Shown here piece after piece: positions 16,168-27,160 of a stretch of 64,000 nucleotides of DNA. How positions within the stretch are numbered: the stretch's first letter is position 1; each line of letters starts with the position of its first letter. The stretch comes from Flagellimonas sp947499585 (GTDB lineage: Bacteria; Bacteroidota; Bacteroidia; Flavobacteriales; Flavobacteriaceae): the NCBI RefSeq assembly GCF_044596045.1, contig NZ_CP138995.1, positions 1,364,001-1,428,000 on the forward strand. Reading direction: 5' to 3'. The notes below the pieces were generated by a model. The model was not told the DNA's origin, did no database searches, and saw nothing but the letters and a program-made list of their open reading frames with translations. Position numbers and translations under genes: made by a program.

Positions 16168-17038
16168 ATCGGGTTTTGTAAATATTATAGGTAATCCAAA
16201 TGTGGGCAAGTCCACTTTGATGAATGCTTTTGTTGGTGAAAAACTTTCTATTATAACGTCCAAAGCGCAAACTACAAGACATCGAATTTTAGGTATTGTC
16301 AATGGGGATGATTTTCAAGTAATTCTTTCAGATACCCCTGGAATCATAAAACCGGCATACGAATTACAAAGTTCCATGATGAATTTTGTAAAATCAGCAT
16401 TTGAAGATGCAGATGTTCTACTGTATATGGTTGAGATTGGAGAAAAAGCATTGAAAGATGAAGCTTTCTTTACTAAAATCACCAATAGTAAAATTCCTGT
16501 ATTACTGCTATTGAATAAAATAGACACTTCTGAACAACAGGTATTGGAAGAACAAATACAATATTGGCAAGGGTTACTTCCCAAAGCGGAACTACATGCA
16601 ATTTCGGCATTGGAAAATTTTAATGTAAAGGAAGTTTTTGAACGTATTTTGGAGTTATTGCCCGAAGCCCCACCGTATTATCCTAAAGATCAGTTAACAG
16701 ATAAGCCAGAACGGTTTTTTGTGAACGAGACTATCCGAGAGAAAATATTGATGCACTACAAAAAAGAAATTCCATATGCTGTAGAGATAGAAACGGAAGA
16801 ATTTTTTGAGGACCCAGATATTATTAGGATTCGATCGGTGATTATGGTTGAACGGGATACGCAAAAAGGCATAATTATAGGCCATAAAGGAAGTGCCCTT
16901 AAAAGAGTTGGGGTAGAATCACGAAAAGACTTGGAAAAATTCTTTGATAAGCAGGTTCATATTGAACTCTATGTTAAGGTAAATAAAAATTGGCGTAGCA
17001 ATTCACGCCAACTTAAACGTTTTGGTTACAATAACTAA
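16154..17038 (+). CDS. era: GTPase Era
   Basis: A 294-residue ribosome-assembly GTPase. The G1 motif GNPNVGKST (about residues 12-20), the G3 DTPG (about 56-59) and the G4 NKID (about 117-120) make up the GTPase domain. The C-terminal KH RNA-binding domain contains GHKGSALKRVG and ends VKVNKNWRSNSRQLKRFGY. Era binds the 3' end of 16S rRNA during 30S maturation. Length is that of the family. It starts inside the last codons of the AGCS transporter. Confidence 0.97.
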   Translation: MKKHKSGFVNIIGNPNVGKSTLMNAFVGEKLSIITSKAQTTRHRILGIVNGDDFQVILSDTPGIIKPAYELQSSMMNFVKSAFEDADVLLYMVEIGEKALKDEAFFTKITNSKIPVLLLLNKIDTSEQQVLEEQIQYWQGLLPKAELHAISALENFNVKEVFERILELLPEAPPYYPKDQLTDKPERFFVNETIREKILMHYKKEIPYAVEIETEEFFEDPDIIRIRSVIMVERDTQKGIIIGHKGSALKRVGVESRKDLEKFFDKQVHIELYVKVNKNWRSNSRQLKRFGYNN

Positions 17039-17090
17039 AACATAAGATAGTCTATGTTTCATAATTGAGTTCAGTGAAAGGAAGAAGGCA

Positions 17091-17609
17091 TTAGTCTGCG
17101 CCTTTCCCATTATTTTTAAAATCTGAAATTATCTCCCTAAGATAATCCTTAAGCTGGCTCATCTGACTCCTACCTTTAACCTTTCCCATTCTTCCAAAAG
17201 CGTATAGCGCAAACCATATTAAAACCAAAAAAAACATTCCGGTAAGCCAATAAGTTACATCATGCCCAAGGGAATAGTTGGAGTATGCAAAAACCCCCAG
17301 AATAATGAAAAGTGTACCTATACCAAAATGCAGGAACATAAAAAATGTCCAAAGTGTAGGATTAGGACCAAAGACGCCATGAATTTTACTTATCCCTTTC
17401 TCAAATGAGGTAAGTTCTAAGTGAAGTTGTGGCGACCAAAACGTAGTATCCGTTTTTTTAAACCGTATGTAGATATGCTCGTCCAGCCGTTTTATCAGGA
17501 ATGGATCTTTGGAGCTTTTGTCAAAAACTAACTTTAATTGTTCAATATCTTCTTTTAAAGAAACTTCAAAACGCGGACGCAAAACAATTTCATTGGCGAA
17601 ATCACTCAT
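17091..17609 (-). CDS. Conserved membrane protein of unknown function
   Basis: The product is 172 residues. The N-terminal 90 residues are soluble and strand-rich (RPRFEVSLKEDIEQL, IRFKKTDTTFWSPQLHLEL). Two transmembrane helices follow (about 88-108 and 120-140), then a basic C-terminal tail. Flavobacteria keep such a gene between era and der, so it may be annotated elsewhere as a GTP-binding-associated protein, but no GTPase motif is present. It is on the opposite strand to both neighbours. Confidence 0.75.
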   Translation of the reverse strand: MSDFANEIVLRPRFEVSLKEDIEQLKLVFDKSSKDPFLIKRLDEHIYIRFKKTDTTFWSPQLHLELTSFEKGISKIHGVFGPNPTLWTFFMFLHFGIGTLFIILGVFAYSNYSLGHDVTYWLTGMFFLVLIWFALYAFGRMGKVKGRSQMSQLKDYLREIISDFKNNGKGAD

Positions 17610-17661
17610 AACTAATTGAAATTGATTAAAAAAGGTATCATTTTTTCTTCATAAATAGTGG

Positions 17662-17669
17662 TATTTTTG
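17662..17669 (+). promoter_or_regulatory. Promoter -7 box for der
   Basis: TATTTTTG matches TAnnTTTG and lies 11 bases before the der ATG, implying a very short untranslated leader. Confidence 0.55.
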
Positions 17670-17679
17670 CAAAAATTTA

Positions 17680-18987
17680 ATGCAGATGAGTGCTATTGTG
17701 GCCATTGTTGGAAGACCAAATGTTGGAAAATCTACTTTTTTTAACCGATTGATTCAACGTCGAGAGGCTATCGTGGATGCCGTTAGTGGTGTTACGCGTG
17801 ATCGTCATTACGGAAAAAGTGATTGGAATGGGAAGGAATTTTCAGTAATAGATACTGGTGGGTATGTACTTGGAAGCGATGATGTCTTTGAAAAAGAGAT
17901 TGATAGACAAGTAGAACTTGCCATAGATGAAGCAGACGCCATTGTTTTTATGGTTGATGTGGAATCTGGTGTAACTGGCATGGATCAGGATGTATCCAAA
18001 TTACTTAGAAGAGTGAATAAACCTGTTTTTCTAGCGATAAACAAAGTGGACAATGCCCAAAGGGAGGCAGATGCAGTAGAATTCTACTCATTGGGCCTGG
18101 AAAATTACTATACTTTATCAAGTATTAATGGCAGCGGAACAGGGGAGTTGTTGGATGCGTTGGTTAAGGAACTGCCTGAAATTGAAGAAGAAGAAAGTGA
18201 ATTGCCAAGATTTGCAGTCGTGGGAAGGCCCAATGCTGGAAAATCATCTTTTATCAATGCACTTATAGGGGAAGATCGCTATATAGTTACAGATATTGCA
18301 GGAACTACTCGGGACAGTATAGATACCAAATACAATAGATTCGGGTTTGAATTTAATTTGGTTGATACCGCAGGAATCCGAAGAAAAGCCAAGGTAAAAG
18401 AAGATTTGGAATTTTATTCCGTAATGCGATCTGTAAGAGCAATAGAACATTGTGACGTCTGCATATTGCTTCTTGATGCTACCCGAGGATTTGATGGGCA
18501 AGTACAGAACATCTTTTGGTTGGCGCAACGCAACAATAAAGGGATAGTTATATTAGTGAATAAGTGGGACTTGGTTGAAAAGGAAACCAATTCTGTAAAG
18601 GAATACGAGGCAAAAATTAAAAAAGCAATGGAGCCTTTTACCGATGTGCCAATTCTCTTCATTTCAGTATTGACTAAGCAAAGAATCTTTAAAGCAATTG
18701 AAACGGCTGTCGATGTTTACAAAAACCGTTCAAAAAAGGTAGTGACCAGAAAACTGAATGATATCATGTTGCCTATTATTGAACATACGCCACCACCAGC
18801 TTACAAAGGCAAATATGTGAAAATCAAGTTCTGTACCCAATTGCCCACGCCGTACCCACAATTTGCTTTTTTCTGTAATCTGCCGCAGTATGTGCGAGAT
18901 CCCTACAAACGTTTTTTGGAAAACAAACTGCGGGAAAACTTTGATTTTAGTGGAGTGCCCGTTACCATTTTCTTGAGAAAGAAATAG
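17680..18987 (+). CDS. der: GTPase Der (EngA)
   Basis: A 435-residue protein with two GTPase domains in tandem, diagnostic of Der. The first has GRPNVGKST (about residues 10-18) and DTGG; the second has GRPNAGKSS (about 181-189), DTAG and NKWD. The C-terminal KH-like domain follows (about 350-435, ending GVPVTIFLRKK). Der acts in 50S subunit maturation. The start at ATG 17680 or at ATG 17686 are both possible. It is convergent with pbpC, with only four bases between the two stops. Confidence 0.97.
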   Translation: MQMSAIVAIVGRPNVGKSTFFNRLIQRREAIVDAVSGVTRDRHYGKSDWNGKEFSVIDTGGYVLGSDDVFEKEIDRQVELAIDEADAIVFMVDVESGVTGMDQDVSKLLRRVNKPVFLAINKVDNAQREADAVEFYSLGLENYYTLSSINGSGTGELLDALVKELPEIEEEESELPRFAVVGRPNAGKSSFINALIGEDRYIVTDIAGTTRDSIDTKYNRFGFEFNLVDTAGIRRKAKVKEDLEFYSVMRSVRAIEHCDVCILLLDATRGFDGQVQNIFWLAQRNNKGIVILVNKWDLVEKETNSVKEYEAKIKKAMEPFTDVPILFISVLTKQRIFKAIETAVDVYKNRSKKVVTRKLNDIMLPIIEHTPPPAYKGKYVKIKFCTQLPTPYPQFAFFCNLPQYVRDPYKRFLENKLRENFDFSGVPVTIFLRKK

Positions 18988-18991
18988 AAAC

Positions 18992-21364
18992 CTAGTTCTC
19001 CGAAGCCCGTTTTACCGATACTTTTTGCTGAATGCGATTGCCTTGATCGTCAACTACGGTCAATAAATATAACCCAGATTTAGCTTGGTAAATGAGTTCA
19101 TGAAAGCTTTCAGTGGTTCCAATATAGGTTTCATCCAAGTACCAATAGACCATGCTATCTGCTCGTTGGTGCGCCAGCTTGAATATGATTTCAGTTTTAC
19201 TATTACCTAAGTCTTTTGGTAACAGAACCTCTTCATTTTTCTTTGGATAGATAAACTCCATCAATTGTGATTCTGCAACGGAACAGCCCTGTAAATAAAC
19301 GGGCAAGGTTTTATAATTTGGATTTGAAGTGGAGTAATAATATTCAATTACAGGAGGAAGGGTAAACCAATTTTTGGCTACCATATCTTCTAATGGATAA
19401 CACTCAGAATTTACTCTAAACGTTTCTGAAGCATCTAAAAAAACTTGTCGATGATATGGGCATTGTTTGCTTTTAGTGCCATTTATAGGTAGCAACTCCT
19501 TTCTTACGTTATTGCAAAAAGCGGAAGCTAGATGCCCACTTTGGGAACAGATTTCCAGTTCAATTAAATCATCAAACGGTTGCTGAAACCAACCACTATT
19601 GGGTAATGCATCCAGGATATCAAAAAGAATGGGTGCCGCGGCAGTAATTCCTGTTAATCCAGGTCTTCCTTCACCGTCTGCATTTCCTGCCCAAACACCA
19701 ATGGCATATTTTGGGGTTACCCCAACGGCCCAAGCATCCTTAAAACCAAAACTAGTTCCCGTTTTCCATGCAATACGTTTTGAAGAATCAAAAAATTGCC
19801 AATTTTCGTCACCTTCCGGTCTATTGACTTCTTGTAGTGATTTAATAGTATGGTAAAGCGCACCAGCGTTTAAAACCGGCGCTTCAAACTGTTGCTCACC
19901 AAAATCAATTTCACTGTTGAGAAGGTAATTGGGCTCTGCAAATTCATTGGTACGATAGGTGCTGGAATTGGATTCAAAATAGTTTAAAGTTGAAGCGGCG
20001 GAGGCATAGGTTTTGGTAAGATCCCATAGTGAGCTTTCAGCTCCCCCCAAAATCAAGGCCAAACCATAGTGTCCAGCTGGTTTGTCCACGGACTTTAAAT
20101 TCATTTTATGAAGTTTGTTGTAAAGCTTTTGAAGTCCATATTGTCGCAATAACCGAACTGCGGGCACATTTAATGAACGGGAAAGAGCTCTACTGGCTGG
20201 TACAACGCCAGAATGCTTTTTATTGAAGTTTTTTGGATTGTAACCATTGATTACAGTTGGAATGTCTTTTACCAAAGTATTTGGCAATAATTGGCCTTCA
20301 TGCATGAGTGAAGCAAAAAGGAAAGGCTTCAACGTGCTGCCTGTACTTCGATTTTTAGTAATAACATCTACATAGTTACCATGAGTTTTTCCAGAAGGGG
20401 AATTGCCCACATAACTTAAAACCTTCCGGGTTTCCACATCCAATATTAAAATGGCAAGGTTATGGATTTCGTTACTTTTTAATCGCTGGTAATGGCGTTC
20501 TGCCACAATATTTGCTTGATATTGTAAATGCCTGTCAATAGAAGTTTGTATTCGTTTGCCCTGGTGCTCTTTTTTAATGCGCTCCGTAAGATGAGGCGTT
20601 ATATTGGGAAGAGCAATGGGTTTTTGTGGTAAAGGTTCGGAAATGGCCAGTTCATAGGTAGTTTCATCGATATGATTTTCTTCCCATAATTTTTTAAGGA
20701 GGCGATTGCGTTTCTTTAAGAGCAATTGTTCGTTTCTACCTGGAAAAATAAGCGATGGTGCATTGGGCAAGACGGCTAGGGTAGCTGATTGCCCCCAACT
20801 TAATTCTTGTGCGGGAATTCCAAAATAACGCCATGAAGCGGTTTCTAAACCCACTACATTGCCGCCATAAGGTGTATGTGTGGCATAGAGTTTTAAAATG
20901 TCGTCTTTGGAATAGCGTAACTCCAACCGAGTGGCCATGAAGATTTCAATGCATTTTTCAAAATAAGTACGCCTCTTATTTTTTCTGCTCATACGAATGA
21001 CCTGTTGGGTTATCGTACTTCCTCCTCTGCGTGTATCCTTGGTAAGATTGTGTTTTATGGCATTAAAAATAGAGATTGGATTAAAACCGGGATGCTTATA
21101 AAAATATTCGTCTTCAAACAAGAGAACGCTTTGTTTAAAACGCTCCGGAATGGAATCCATTTCGGGAAAACGCCACTGTCCATCATGAGCAATTCGAGCA
21201 CCAATCAATACATTATCAGAACTGGTCACCACGGTTGAGGTGGGGTCCTTAAAAAGCTGTTTGGGTAAGCAGAAAAACCAAAACAAGAAAAGTGTAAGAA
21301 CAACCAAAAGTTTAATTCGGTGCTTCAACACAATTCTCTTTAAAGCCAATAAAAAAGCCTTCAT
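18992..21364 (-). CDS. pbpC: Penicillin-binding protein 1C
   Basis: A 790-residue bifunctional peptidoglycan synthase. After one N-terminal transmembrane helix comes the glycosyltransferase domain with the catalytic FEDEYFYKHPG and RRGGSTITQQ motifs. The transpeptidase domain has STGSTLKPF (SxxK), SRSLN (SxN) and WKTGTSFG (KTG). A C-terminal PBP1C-specific beta domain completes it. It lies 8 bp downstream of the alpha-2-macroglobulin gene, the classical pairing in which the macroglobulin traps proteases when the wall is breached and PBP1C repairs the wall. Confidence 0.95.
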   Translation of the reverse strand: MKAFLLALKRIVLKHRIKLLVVLTLFLFWFFCLPKQLFKDPTSTVVTSSDNVLIGARIAHDGQWRFPEMDSIPERFKQSVLLFEDEYFYKHPGFNPISIFNAIKHNLTKDTRRGGSTITQQVIRMSRKNKRRTYFEKCIEIFMATRLELRYSKDDILKLYATHTPYGGNVVGLETASWRYFGIPAQELSWGQSATLAVLPNAPSLIFPGRNEQLLLKKRNRLLKKLWEENHIDETTYELAISEPLPQKPIALPNITPHLTERIKKEHQGKRIQTSIDRHLQYQANIVAERHYQRLKSNEIHNLAILILDVETRKVLSYVGNSPSGKTHGNYVDVITKNRSTGSTLKPFLFASLMHEGQLLPNTLVKDIPTVINGYNPKNFNKKHSGVVPASRALSRSLNVPAVRLLRQYGLQKLYNKLHKMNLKSVDKPAGHYGLALILGGAESSLWDLTKTYASAASTLNYFESNSSTYRTNEFAEPNYLLNSEIDFGEQQFEAPVLNAGALYHTIKSLQEVNRPEGDENWQFFDSSKRIAWKTGTSFGFKDAWAVGVTPKYAIGVWAGNADGEGRPGLTGITAAAPILFDILDALPNSGWFQQPFDDLIELEICSQSGHLASAFCNNVRKELLPINGTKSKQCPYHRQVFLDASETFRVNSECYPLEDMVAKNWFTLPPVIEYYYSTSNPNYKTLPVYLQGCSVAESQLMEFIYPKKNEEVLLPKDLGNSKTEIIFKLAHQRADSMVYWYLDETYIGTTESFHELIYQAKSGLYLLTVVDDQGNRIQQKVSVKRASEN

Positions 21365-21372
21365 TTACAACA

Positions 21373-24300
21373 TCATCGTGATACTTTAATCCATTTGCCC
21401 TTATTCCGAGCATAAGCGGTATTGTCGTACATAGCTTCAACCTGGGAGCCAGGTAAATAATAGTCACCCAAAAAGGAAGCATTCAGTTTTATGGTAAAAG
21501 TTTTGGCCTTCTTTGCACCTAAATCAAAATAGAAGTTAGTCCTATCATCACGAGTATCAATATAATCGGCCTTGCTAGAATTTGGGTCACCTCCACCTGC
21601 ATAGGATGTATTCACAATTTCCCATCCGCTTGGAACAATCTGTGTCAATGCCAAGTTATCATAATAATCATTGGTGGAGTTGAAAACGGTCAACTGTGCT
21701 TGTAACTCAGTTCCTTGACGAAGCTCAGTTACATTAATAGAATTTCCAACAGCATCAAGATACTTTACAGATAATGTTAGATTTTGCTGTTGCGCCAATT
21801 CTTGACCCACAGGTAGTTTTCCAGTTTGGGTAAGCGTGGCATAAATGGTATTGCCTTGATTATTTTTGATAAGTATCTCACCTTTTGCTGAGGAGATTAA
21901 AATACTTCGTTGCGCAATAGCCCTGTCTGTTTTTACCGCTACCTCTTTTCCGCTGTTGGTAAAAGTCAAATCAAGGGATTTGCCCCCATTTTTTGCAACC
22001 ATTTTAGCCATGGACAATAAAGCAAATGCGGTCTCTTGGGTGCTATACCATCTTTGTGAGGATAGGTTTTTTGCTAATGAAACAGCCAATTCTCGTTGTT
22101 GGGAGTCTCCAAGTATGACCATAGTTTCCAAAGCCATTACCCTATTCCTGAAAACCGAACCATAAGTTCTGTAATTATAGGAATTAGGTGTAAAATTGAC
22201 GTTTGCGATTTGTGCGAGTTTTTGTGCTACTTCCTTTTTGCCCACTAACGCATAAGCAGCTGCTAATCTCCATTTAGCTTCATTACTTAGATTTTTGGAT
22301 TCACGCAATCTATTCATAGCTGCCAATTCTGGCTGCTGTGCTAAAGCCAAGGTGTACAGACGATATGCTTGGGCAATATCATTATTGTATCGAGTACTTT
22401 GATTGCTCCATTGACGAGCCGTATTTTTTTGATAGCGTAGCCAATTGCTCAAAAATGTCAACGGTAGCTGATACCCTTTTTGTTTAGCTTCCAACATAAA
22501 ATGTCCGGCGTATGATGTCCCCCAATCATTGGCACTTCCATAACCAGACCAATAGCTTAAACCACCACTTGGTACTTGAAAATCATTCAGTCTCTTAATG
22601 GCCGCTTTTATATTTTTTTCAATTTCCTTTTTCTTGTCAAAAGTGATATCTAGTACTTCTGCTAAAAACAATTGTGGAAAAGCTGCAGATGTAGTTTGTT
22701 CTACACAACCATGGGGATACTGAAGTAAGTACTCCATTCTTTTTGAAAAGTCCATAGGGGGAAGGGTTGAAAATTCAACAAATGCTGTGTTGGTTCCTGA
22801 CGTTCCAAAGGTTTCAAAAGAAATGGTCTCTGATTGATTTTCGGTTATCGTATACAACGCACTTTTGGTAGTTATTGGATTAGGGTTTTCTACATCGATT
22901 TCAGTTTCGTTGCTTGCGCTTTCACCGTTACCAGATGCTGTGACTTTTATGGTTTGAAATGATTTTGTTGGATTTACCTTAAAATCAAAATTCACAATTT
23001 GCTCGCCAACGGAATTGAAAACAATATTTTTTGATGTAGGACCAATAGGTTCCAGAGCTTTTCCTGCATCAATTGAAACCTTTACATTTTTAACCTTTTT
23101 TTCCATTGCGAAAACGGTAACGGGAATGGTCACTTTTTCTCCAGGGGATAATTTTCGAGGTATTGAAGTCAATACCATCAATGGTTTCCGAACCGGGGTC
23201 GCTTTTTCGGCATTACCATAAGCACTGTTCTCGCTTCCAGCTACAACCATCGTTCGCACAGAACCTACATAGTTGGGCATTTCAATGGAGTGGGATGCTT
23301 TTTCACCTGCTTTTAAGGTAAACGGACCTAAATAGGTAACAACAGGCTTAAACCGTTGTGCTTTTCTATTTTTAGCTCCCTCACCAATTCCACCACCACC
23401 GATGGCATAAATGTTATCTACACTGATGGAGTAGGCACCCATGACATCGTCAAAAATATCAAAAGTCTTTACGCCCAAAGCTTGTCTGGCATAGAACGAA
23501 GCATGAATATCTGGGGTTTTGAATCGTGTTAAATCCAATAGACCTTCGTCAACAACTGCCAAGGAATAGGTCATTGACTTTTCATTGGCCTCCGAGACGG
23601 TCACCTTAAAGGATTTTTCCGGTTCCAGAACTTCTGGCATTTTGAGCTCAGGCTTTAAATAAGTAGCTGGATTTTCGACCAATAGAGGTACAACGCCATA
23701 CAAACGAATGGGTAAATCATTTACGACTTGTCCGTGTGGTTGCAATAATGATATGTTGATGTAGGCATTGGGCGCCATGTCTGCAGTAATGGGAATGGTT
23801 GCTTTGGTCTCTTTTGCAGAGGTTTCAATCCATTGCTGTGATAAAACTTCAGAACCATTTTCAATACTTAATAGAGCTCGCCCTCCTATATCTGATGGAA
23901 AAGTAACTACTGCCTGATCGCCAAGTGAATACTTTTCTTTATCTGCTGAAAAAATCAAAATTTTTGAACTTTCCGTATCACCAGATGCTGGTCTTCTCCA
24001 CCAATTTCTATAGAAATAGGCTGTTCTTCCGGTAGCATGGCCAGAATCTTCGTCAATAACACGGATCAGAAAGCGCCCTCCGTCATCATCAGGAATATTC
24101 ACTTTAAAATTTGCTTTTCCATCAGCTCCAGTTATTACCGACATTTCCTTAAATGGGCGATGTACTGTTGCATTTTCATAACGGGAAAGATTGTCATAAC
24201 CACGATTCCACCACCAACGCCATTCTATTTTATATATTTTGACCTTCAGTTTTCTATTAGCTTCTTGTTTACCATCTGCATTTACCGAAATCACATCAAA

Positions 24301-26946
24301 TGTTGTGTTCTCATCGGTTAAAAATGAGCCATACTGTCTTGCTTTTGGGGAACGCAATCCTACAAAATGTGAAAAAGGCGCTAATTTTTTGGAGAAAACA
24401 TCAATTGAAAAATCACCGCCTCCTTCAAATACTTTGGTAGTGAAAGTGGCCTGTAACATACCGGGGGCATTGGTGTTAGTATTGATTTTTTGGTCAATAT
24501 TGAGTAGCCCCTCTCCATCCAGTTTTGAAGAAATAAATTGAAGTTCCGTTTCATTAAAGGTCCGAACGGGATCTTGAAAAACATATCCCTTATGACTAGG
24601 AAATGCATTGGACGCTTGCTGCAATTTAGCGTTGATATCAATTTTTAAATTCCTAGCAGGTGCGCCATGTAGCCACTGTACTATGGCTTTCCCTTTGTTA
24701 TTTTGATTAGCTTTTAAAACTTCATCTTCAAAAGCAAAATCAACCTTCAACCTATTGGGTTTAACGGTAGCAATTTTTAGGCTTTTGTTGAATTGTGCTC
24801 CACCAACAATGATTTTGGCGTTCCAAGTTCCTGTGGGCGAAGTAGTTTTTGTAGGGATGGGGAAGTAATAAAAATCACCCTCTTTTTTGGCATACAATCC
24901 ATCAGCAACAGGTATGGTACCATCTTTAAGTACATTTCTTTGCACTAATTTTCCTCGTGCATCATTAACTTCTATGGTTACGGGGTGGCTTGCAGGTAAT
25001 GGATTTGCTTTATCATCAAGGACAAAGGTAAGATGGACAGGATCGCCAGGTCGGTGCACGCCTCTTTCCGTATAGATAAAACCTTGCAGCCCACTTTGTA
25101 ATTCTTCTCCGGAAACATCAAACTTACTTAATGAAAGTGCATTACCGTCCGCAAGTTTTGCATAGGCAAAATTGTTGTTCTTTTCGGCAACCGCAAAAGC
25201 AATAGATGCTTCTCCATCGTAAATTCCAAATCCAGAAGCATCCGTTGTTACTTCTGCCAGAAGCTGCTGCTGAAAATTATACAATTTGATATTTGTATTT
25301 GCTTCGGGGTTTGTGGTCAAAAGATTCGTTGTAGCAAAATGGTAAGAACGATTATTTCCTTTTTTTACAATAAGTCCCAAATCACTTCCTAAAAGATTTG
25401 TTGTTGCAATTCTGTTTGCATTATAATAAGCTTGGTGGCAAGGGTTATCTTCTTCTTCCCAGTTATAATTGTAGTTTCTCCAATAATAGATCTCATTGTC
25501 CCAATAGCGTTCTTCTAAAACTTCATCACTTAGATCTTGGGAATCAGTATTATTTGATGCATAATTTTCTGTTTCATCTTCGGAACTTTCTGAACCTATA
25601 CATTCATAAGAAGTATGTTCTTTTTGAAAACTGAACTCTATTCGATATAAGGACCCGGGATTGACTTTTATTAATTCTGATAAATCAAGAGCATGCGCCT
25701 TCCAAAAACTTGTGTCATCATCCTTAGTTTCTGTAAGTGGAATTACTTTGTAAGCTACTCTGCGTCCCACAGGTCTAAGGTCTGAGTTGTATTCTTGTGT
25801 AAGGTTGCTGTTTTGGAGGTATTGCAACATATTATTTTCAAAAACCTGTATCACCCGTACTTCGACAGCAGAAAGGTTAACGGTTTCAAAATAGATGGGT
25901 GTTGATGTGGCGTTTGGTAGAATTGTACCTTTTGAAATTAACCGCACATTTGGTTTTAACTGTTCAAAAGAGACCAATTCTGAAAATGATTTTTTAAGTG
26001 CGTAACCATATTCACTTTTAATGCCTTCAAATGCATTAACACGTACTTGACCCATTATTCGGTTTGAAGGGTAGACCTTCAAAACATTTCCGTTGATTTC
26101 ATATCGCAAACTTTGGGCATTTTCAATGGTGACCAACCCATTCAGATTTTGATTCTGTTTCAAGGGATCTGAAAAATTAAGGGTCAAAGCAGCGTTGGGG
26201 GCTGTTGAGGTTTTGGCATCTATGACAATAAATTTGTTTAATCCAGGGATTGCATATTTTTCAGAGCCATTATTATCTGCACCAATATCTTTTCCGTTCC
26301 AATTAATGATTAGCTCAGTATCATCTGTTTTGCGCGGAATACTATCAATTTTGAAGGTGAAATACCTAGCGTCTTCACTTACATTGTCCCATTTTACTGG
26401 AACCTTATTCTCACCTTGGGCAACGGAGAGAACACTATTTATTTTTTCAGCACTCAGAATATCAGAGGCTTCTAAAGTACCTGTTAGGTATTGCCAATTT
26501 TTACTATGGGATTGTAGATTCCCTAAATTGATTTTAAAATTTGGAGTAATCGTTTTAAAACTAAACGTATAGTTTTTGAAATCACTTTTAATATTCTCAA
26601 AAAACTTACCCAGTGAAAGATTAACAACGTATTCCGTATTGGGTTTTAAATATTCTGAAGGTTGAAAAGTTAGTTCTCTTCCATTTTCAATAGCCAGTTT
26701 CCCTTCAACTTTTGGTGTTATTTTCAAGTATTCTGTTGGGAGTTCTTGAGCAAGCTCAAACTGATTCAGTTGTTGAGCTAAGACAATAGTGATAGGGGTG
26801 GAAATACTTTGATTTCCATTGGTATGATAACTAATATAATCCTTGAATTTAAATAGGTTATCCGTATCAGCAGAGTCTGTCTTCTTTTTACAAGAAACTA
26901 ACAAAACAAGTATGGAAATAACTAGGACTCGAACAAAACGTGACAT
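21373..26946 (-). CDS. Bacterial alpha-2-macroglobulin lipoprotein
   Basis: A 1857-residue protein. The N-terminal leader ends in a lipobox (LLVSC), so it is lipid-anchored. It has successive macroglobulin-like beta domains, an MG2-type segment with QGFIYTERGVHRPGDPV, and a late thioester site GCVEQ in YPHGCVEQTTSA, followed by the alpha/alpha toroid of the thioester domain. Such proteins covalently trap attacking proteases in the periplasm or on the surface. The gene immediately precedes pbpC. A low-complexity acidic insert (NYASNNTDSQDLSDEVLEE) near residue 465 is peculiar to this copy or lineage. A lone lipocalin-size gap separates it from the divergent gene at 27161. Confidence 0.92.
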   Translation of the reverse strand: MSRFVRVLVISILVLLVSCKKKTDSADTDNLFKFKDYISYHTNGNQSISTPITIVLAQQLNQFELAQELPTEYLKITPKVEGKLAIENGRELTFQPSEYLKPNTEYVVNLSLGKFFENIKSDFKNYTFSFKTITPNFKINLGNLQSHSKNWQYLTGTLEASDILSAEKINSVLSVAQGENKVPVKWDNVSEDARYFTFKIDSIPRKTDDTELIINWNGKDIGADNNGSEKYAIPGLNKFIVIDAKTSTAPNAALTLNFSDPLKQNQNLNGLVTIENAQSLRYEINGNVLKVYPSNRIMGQVRVNAFEGIKSEYGYALKKSFSELVSFEQLKPNVRLISKGTILPNATSTPIYFETVNLSAVEVRVIQVFENNMLQYLQNSNLTQEYNSDLRPVGRRVAYKVIPLTETKDDDTSFWKAHALDLSELIKVNPGSLYRIEFSFQKEHTSYECIGSESSEDETENYASNNTDSQDLSDEVLEERYWDNEIYYWRNYNYNWEEEDNPCHQAYYNANRIATTNLLGSDLGLIVKKGNNRSYHFATTNLLTTNPEANTNIKLYNFQQQLLAEVTTDASGFGIYDGEASIAFAVAEKNNNFAYAKLADGNALSLSKFDVSGEELQSGLQGFIYTERGVHRPGDPVHLTFVLDDKANPLPASHPVTIEVNDARGKLVQRNVLKDGTIPVADGLYAKKEGDFYYFPIPTKTTSPTGTWNAKIIVGGAQFNKSLKIATVKPNRLKVDFAFEDEVLKANQNNKGKAIVQWLHGAPARNLKIDINAKLQQASNAFPSHKGYVFQDPVRTFNETELQFISSKLDGEGLLNIDQKINTNTNAPGMLQATFTTKVFEGGGDFSIDVFSKKLAPFSHFVGLRSPKARQYGSFLTDENTTFDVISVNADGKQEANRKLKVKIYKIEWRWWWNRGYDNLSRYENATVHRPFKEMSVITGADGKANFKVNIPDDDGGRFLIRVIDEDSGHATGRTAYFYRNWWRRPASGDTESSKILIFSADKEKYSLGDQAVVTFPSDIGGRALLSIENGSEVLSQQWIETSAKETKATIPITADMAPNAYINISLLQPHGQVVNDLPIRLYGVVPLLVENPATYLKPELKMPEVLEPEKSFKVTVSEANEKSMTYSLAVVDEGLLDLTRFKTPDIHASFYARQALGVKTFDIFDDVMGAYSISVDNIYAIGGGGIGEGAKNRKAQRFKPVVTYLGPFTLKAGEKASHSIEMPNYVGSVRTMVVAGSENSAYGNAEKATPVRKPLMVLTSIPRKLSPGEKVTIPVTVFAMEKKVKNVKVSIDAGKALEPIGPTSKNIVFNSVGEQIVNFDFKVNPTKSFQTIKVTASGNGESASNETEIDVENPNPITTKSALYTITENQSETISFETFGTSGTNTAFVEFSTLPPMDFSKRMEYLLQYPHGCVEQTTSAAFPQLFLAEVLDITFDKKKEIEKNIKAAIKRLNDFQVPSGGLSYWSGYGSANDWGTSYAGHFMLEAKQKGYQLPLTFLSNWLRYQKNTARQWSNQSTRYNNDIAQAYRLYTLALAQQPELAAMNRLRESKNLSNEAKWRLAAAYALVGKKEVAQKLAQIANVNFTPNSYNYRTYGSVFRNRVMALETMVILGDSQQRELAVSLAKNLSSQRWYSTQETAFALLSMAKMVAKNGGKSLDLTFTNSGKEVAVKTDRAIAQRSILISSAKGEILIKNNQGNTIYATLTQTGKLPVGQELAQQQNLTLSVKYLDAVGNSINVTELRQGTELQAQLTVFNSTNDYYDNLALTQIVPSGWEIVNTSYAGGGDPNSSKADYIDTRDDRTNFYFDLGAKKAKTFTIKLNASFLGDYYLPGSQVEAMYDNTAYARNKGKWIKVSR

Positions 26947-27160
26947 GCCAAAAGGAATTAATTAAACTAATAGTTGACCATGACTAAGATAGCTTAAAAA
27001 TAGGTGGAGGGGCATTGAAAATTTATAGGTAGTTCGTATTGATTTACGAATGGTTTTTAGTTGATGGATGGAACGTTATGAAACATTTATGATTTACATT
27101 ATCACATTTAATACCAAAAAAGATAACTTGAAATCGTTAAACAACCTAAAAACGAACATC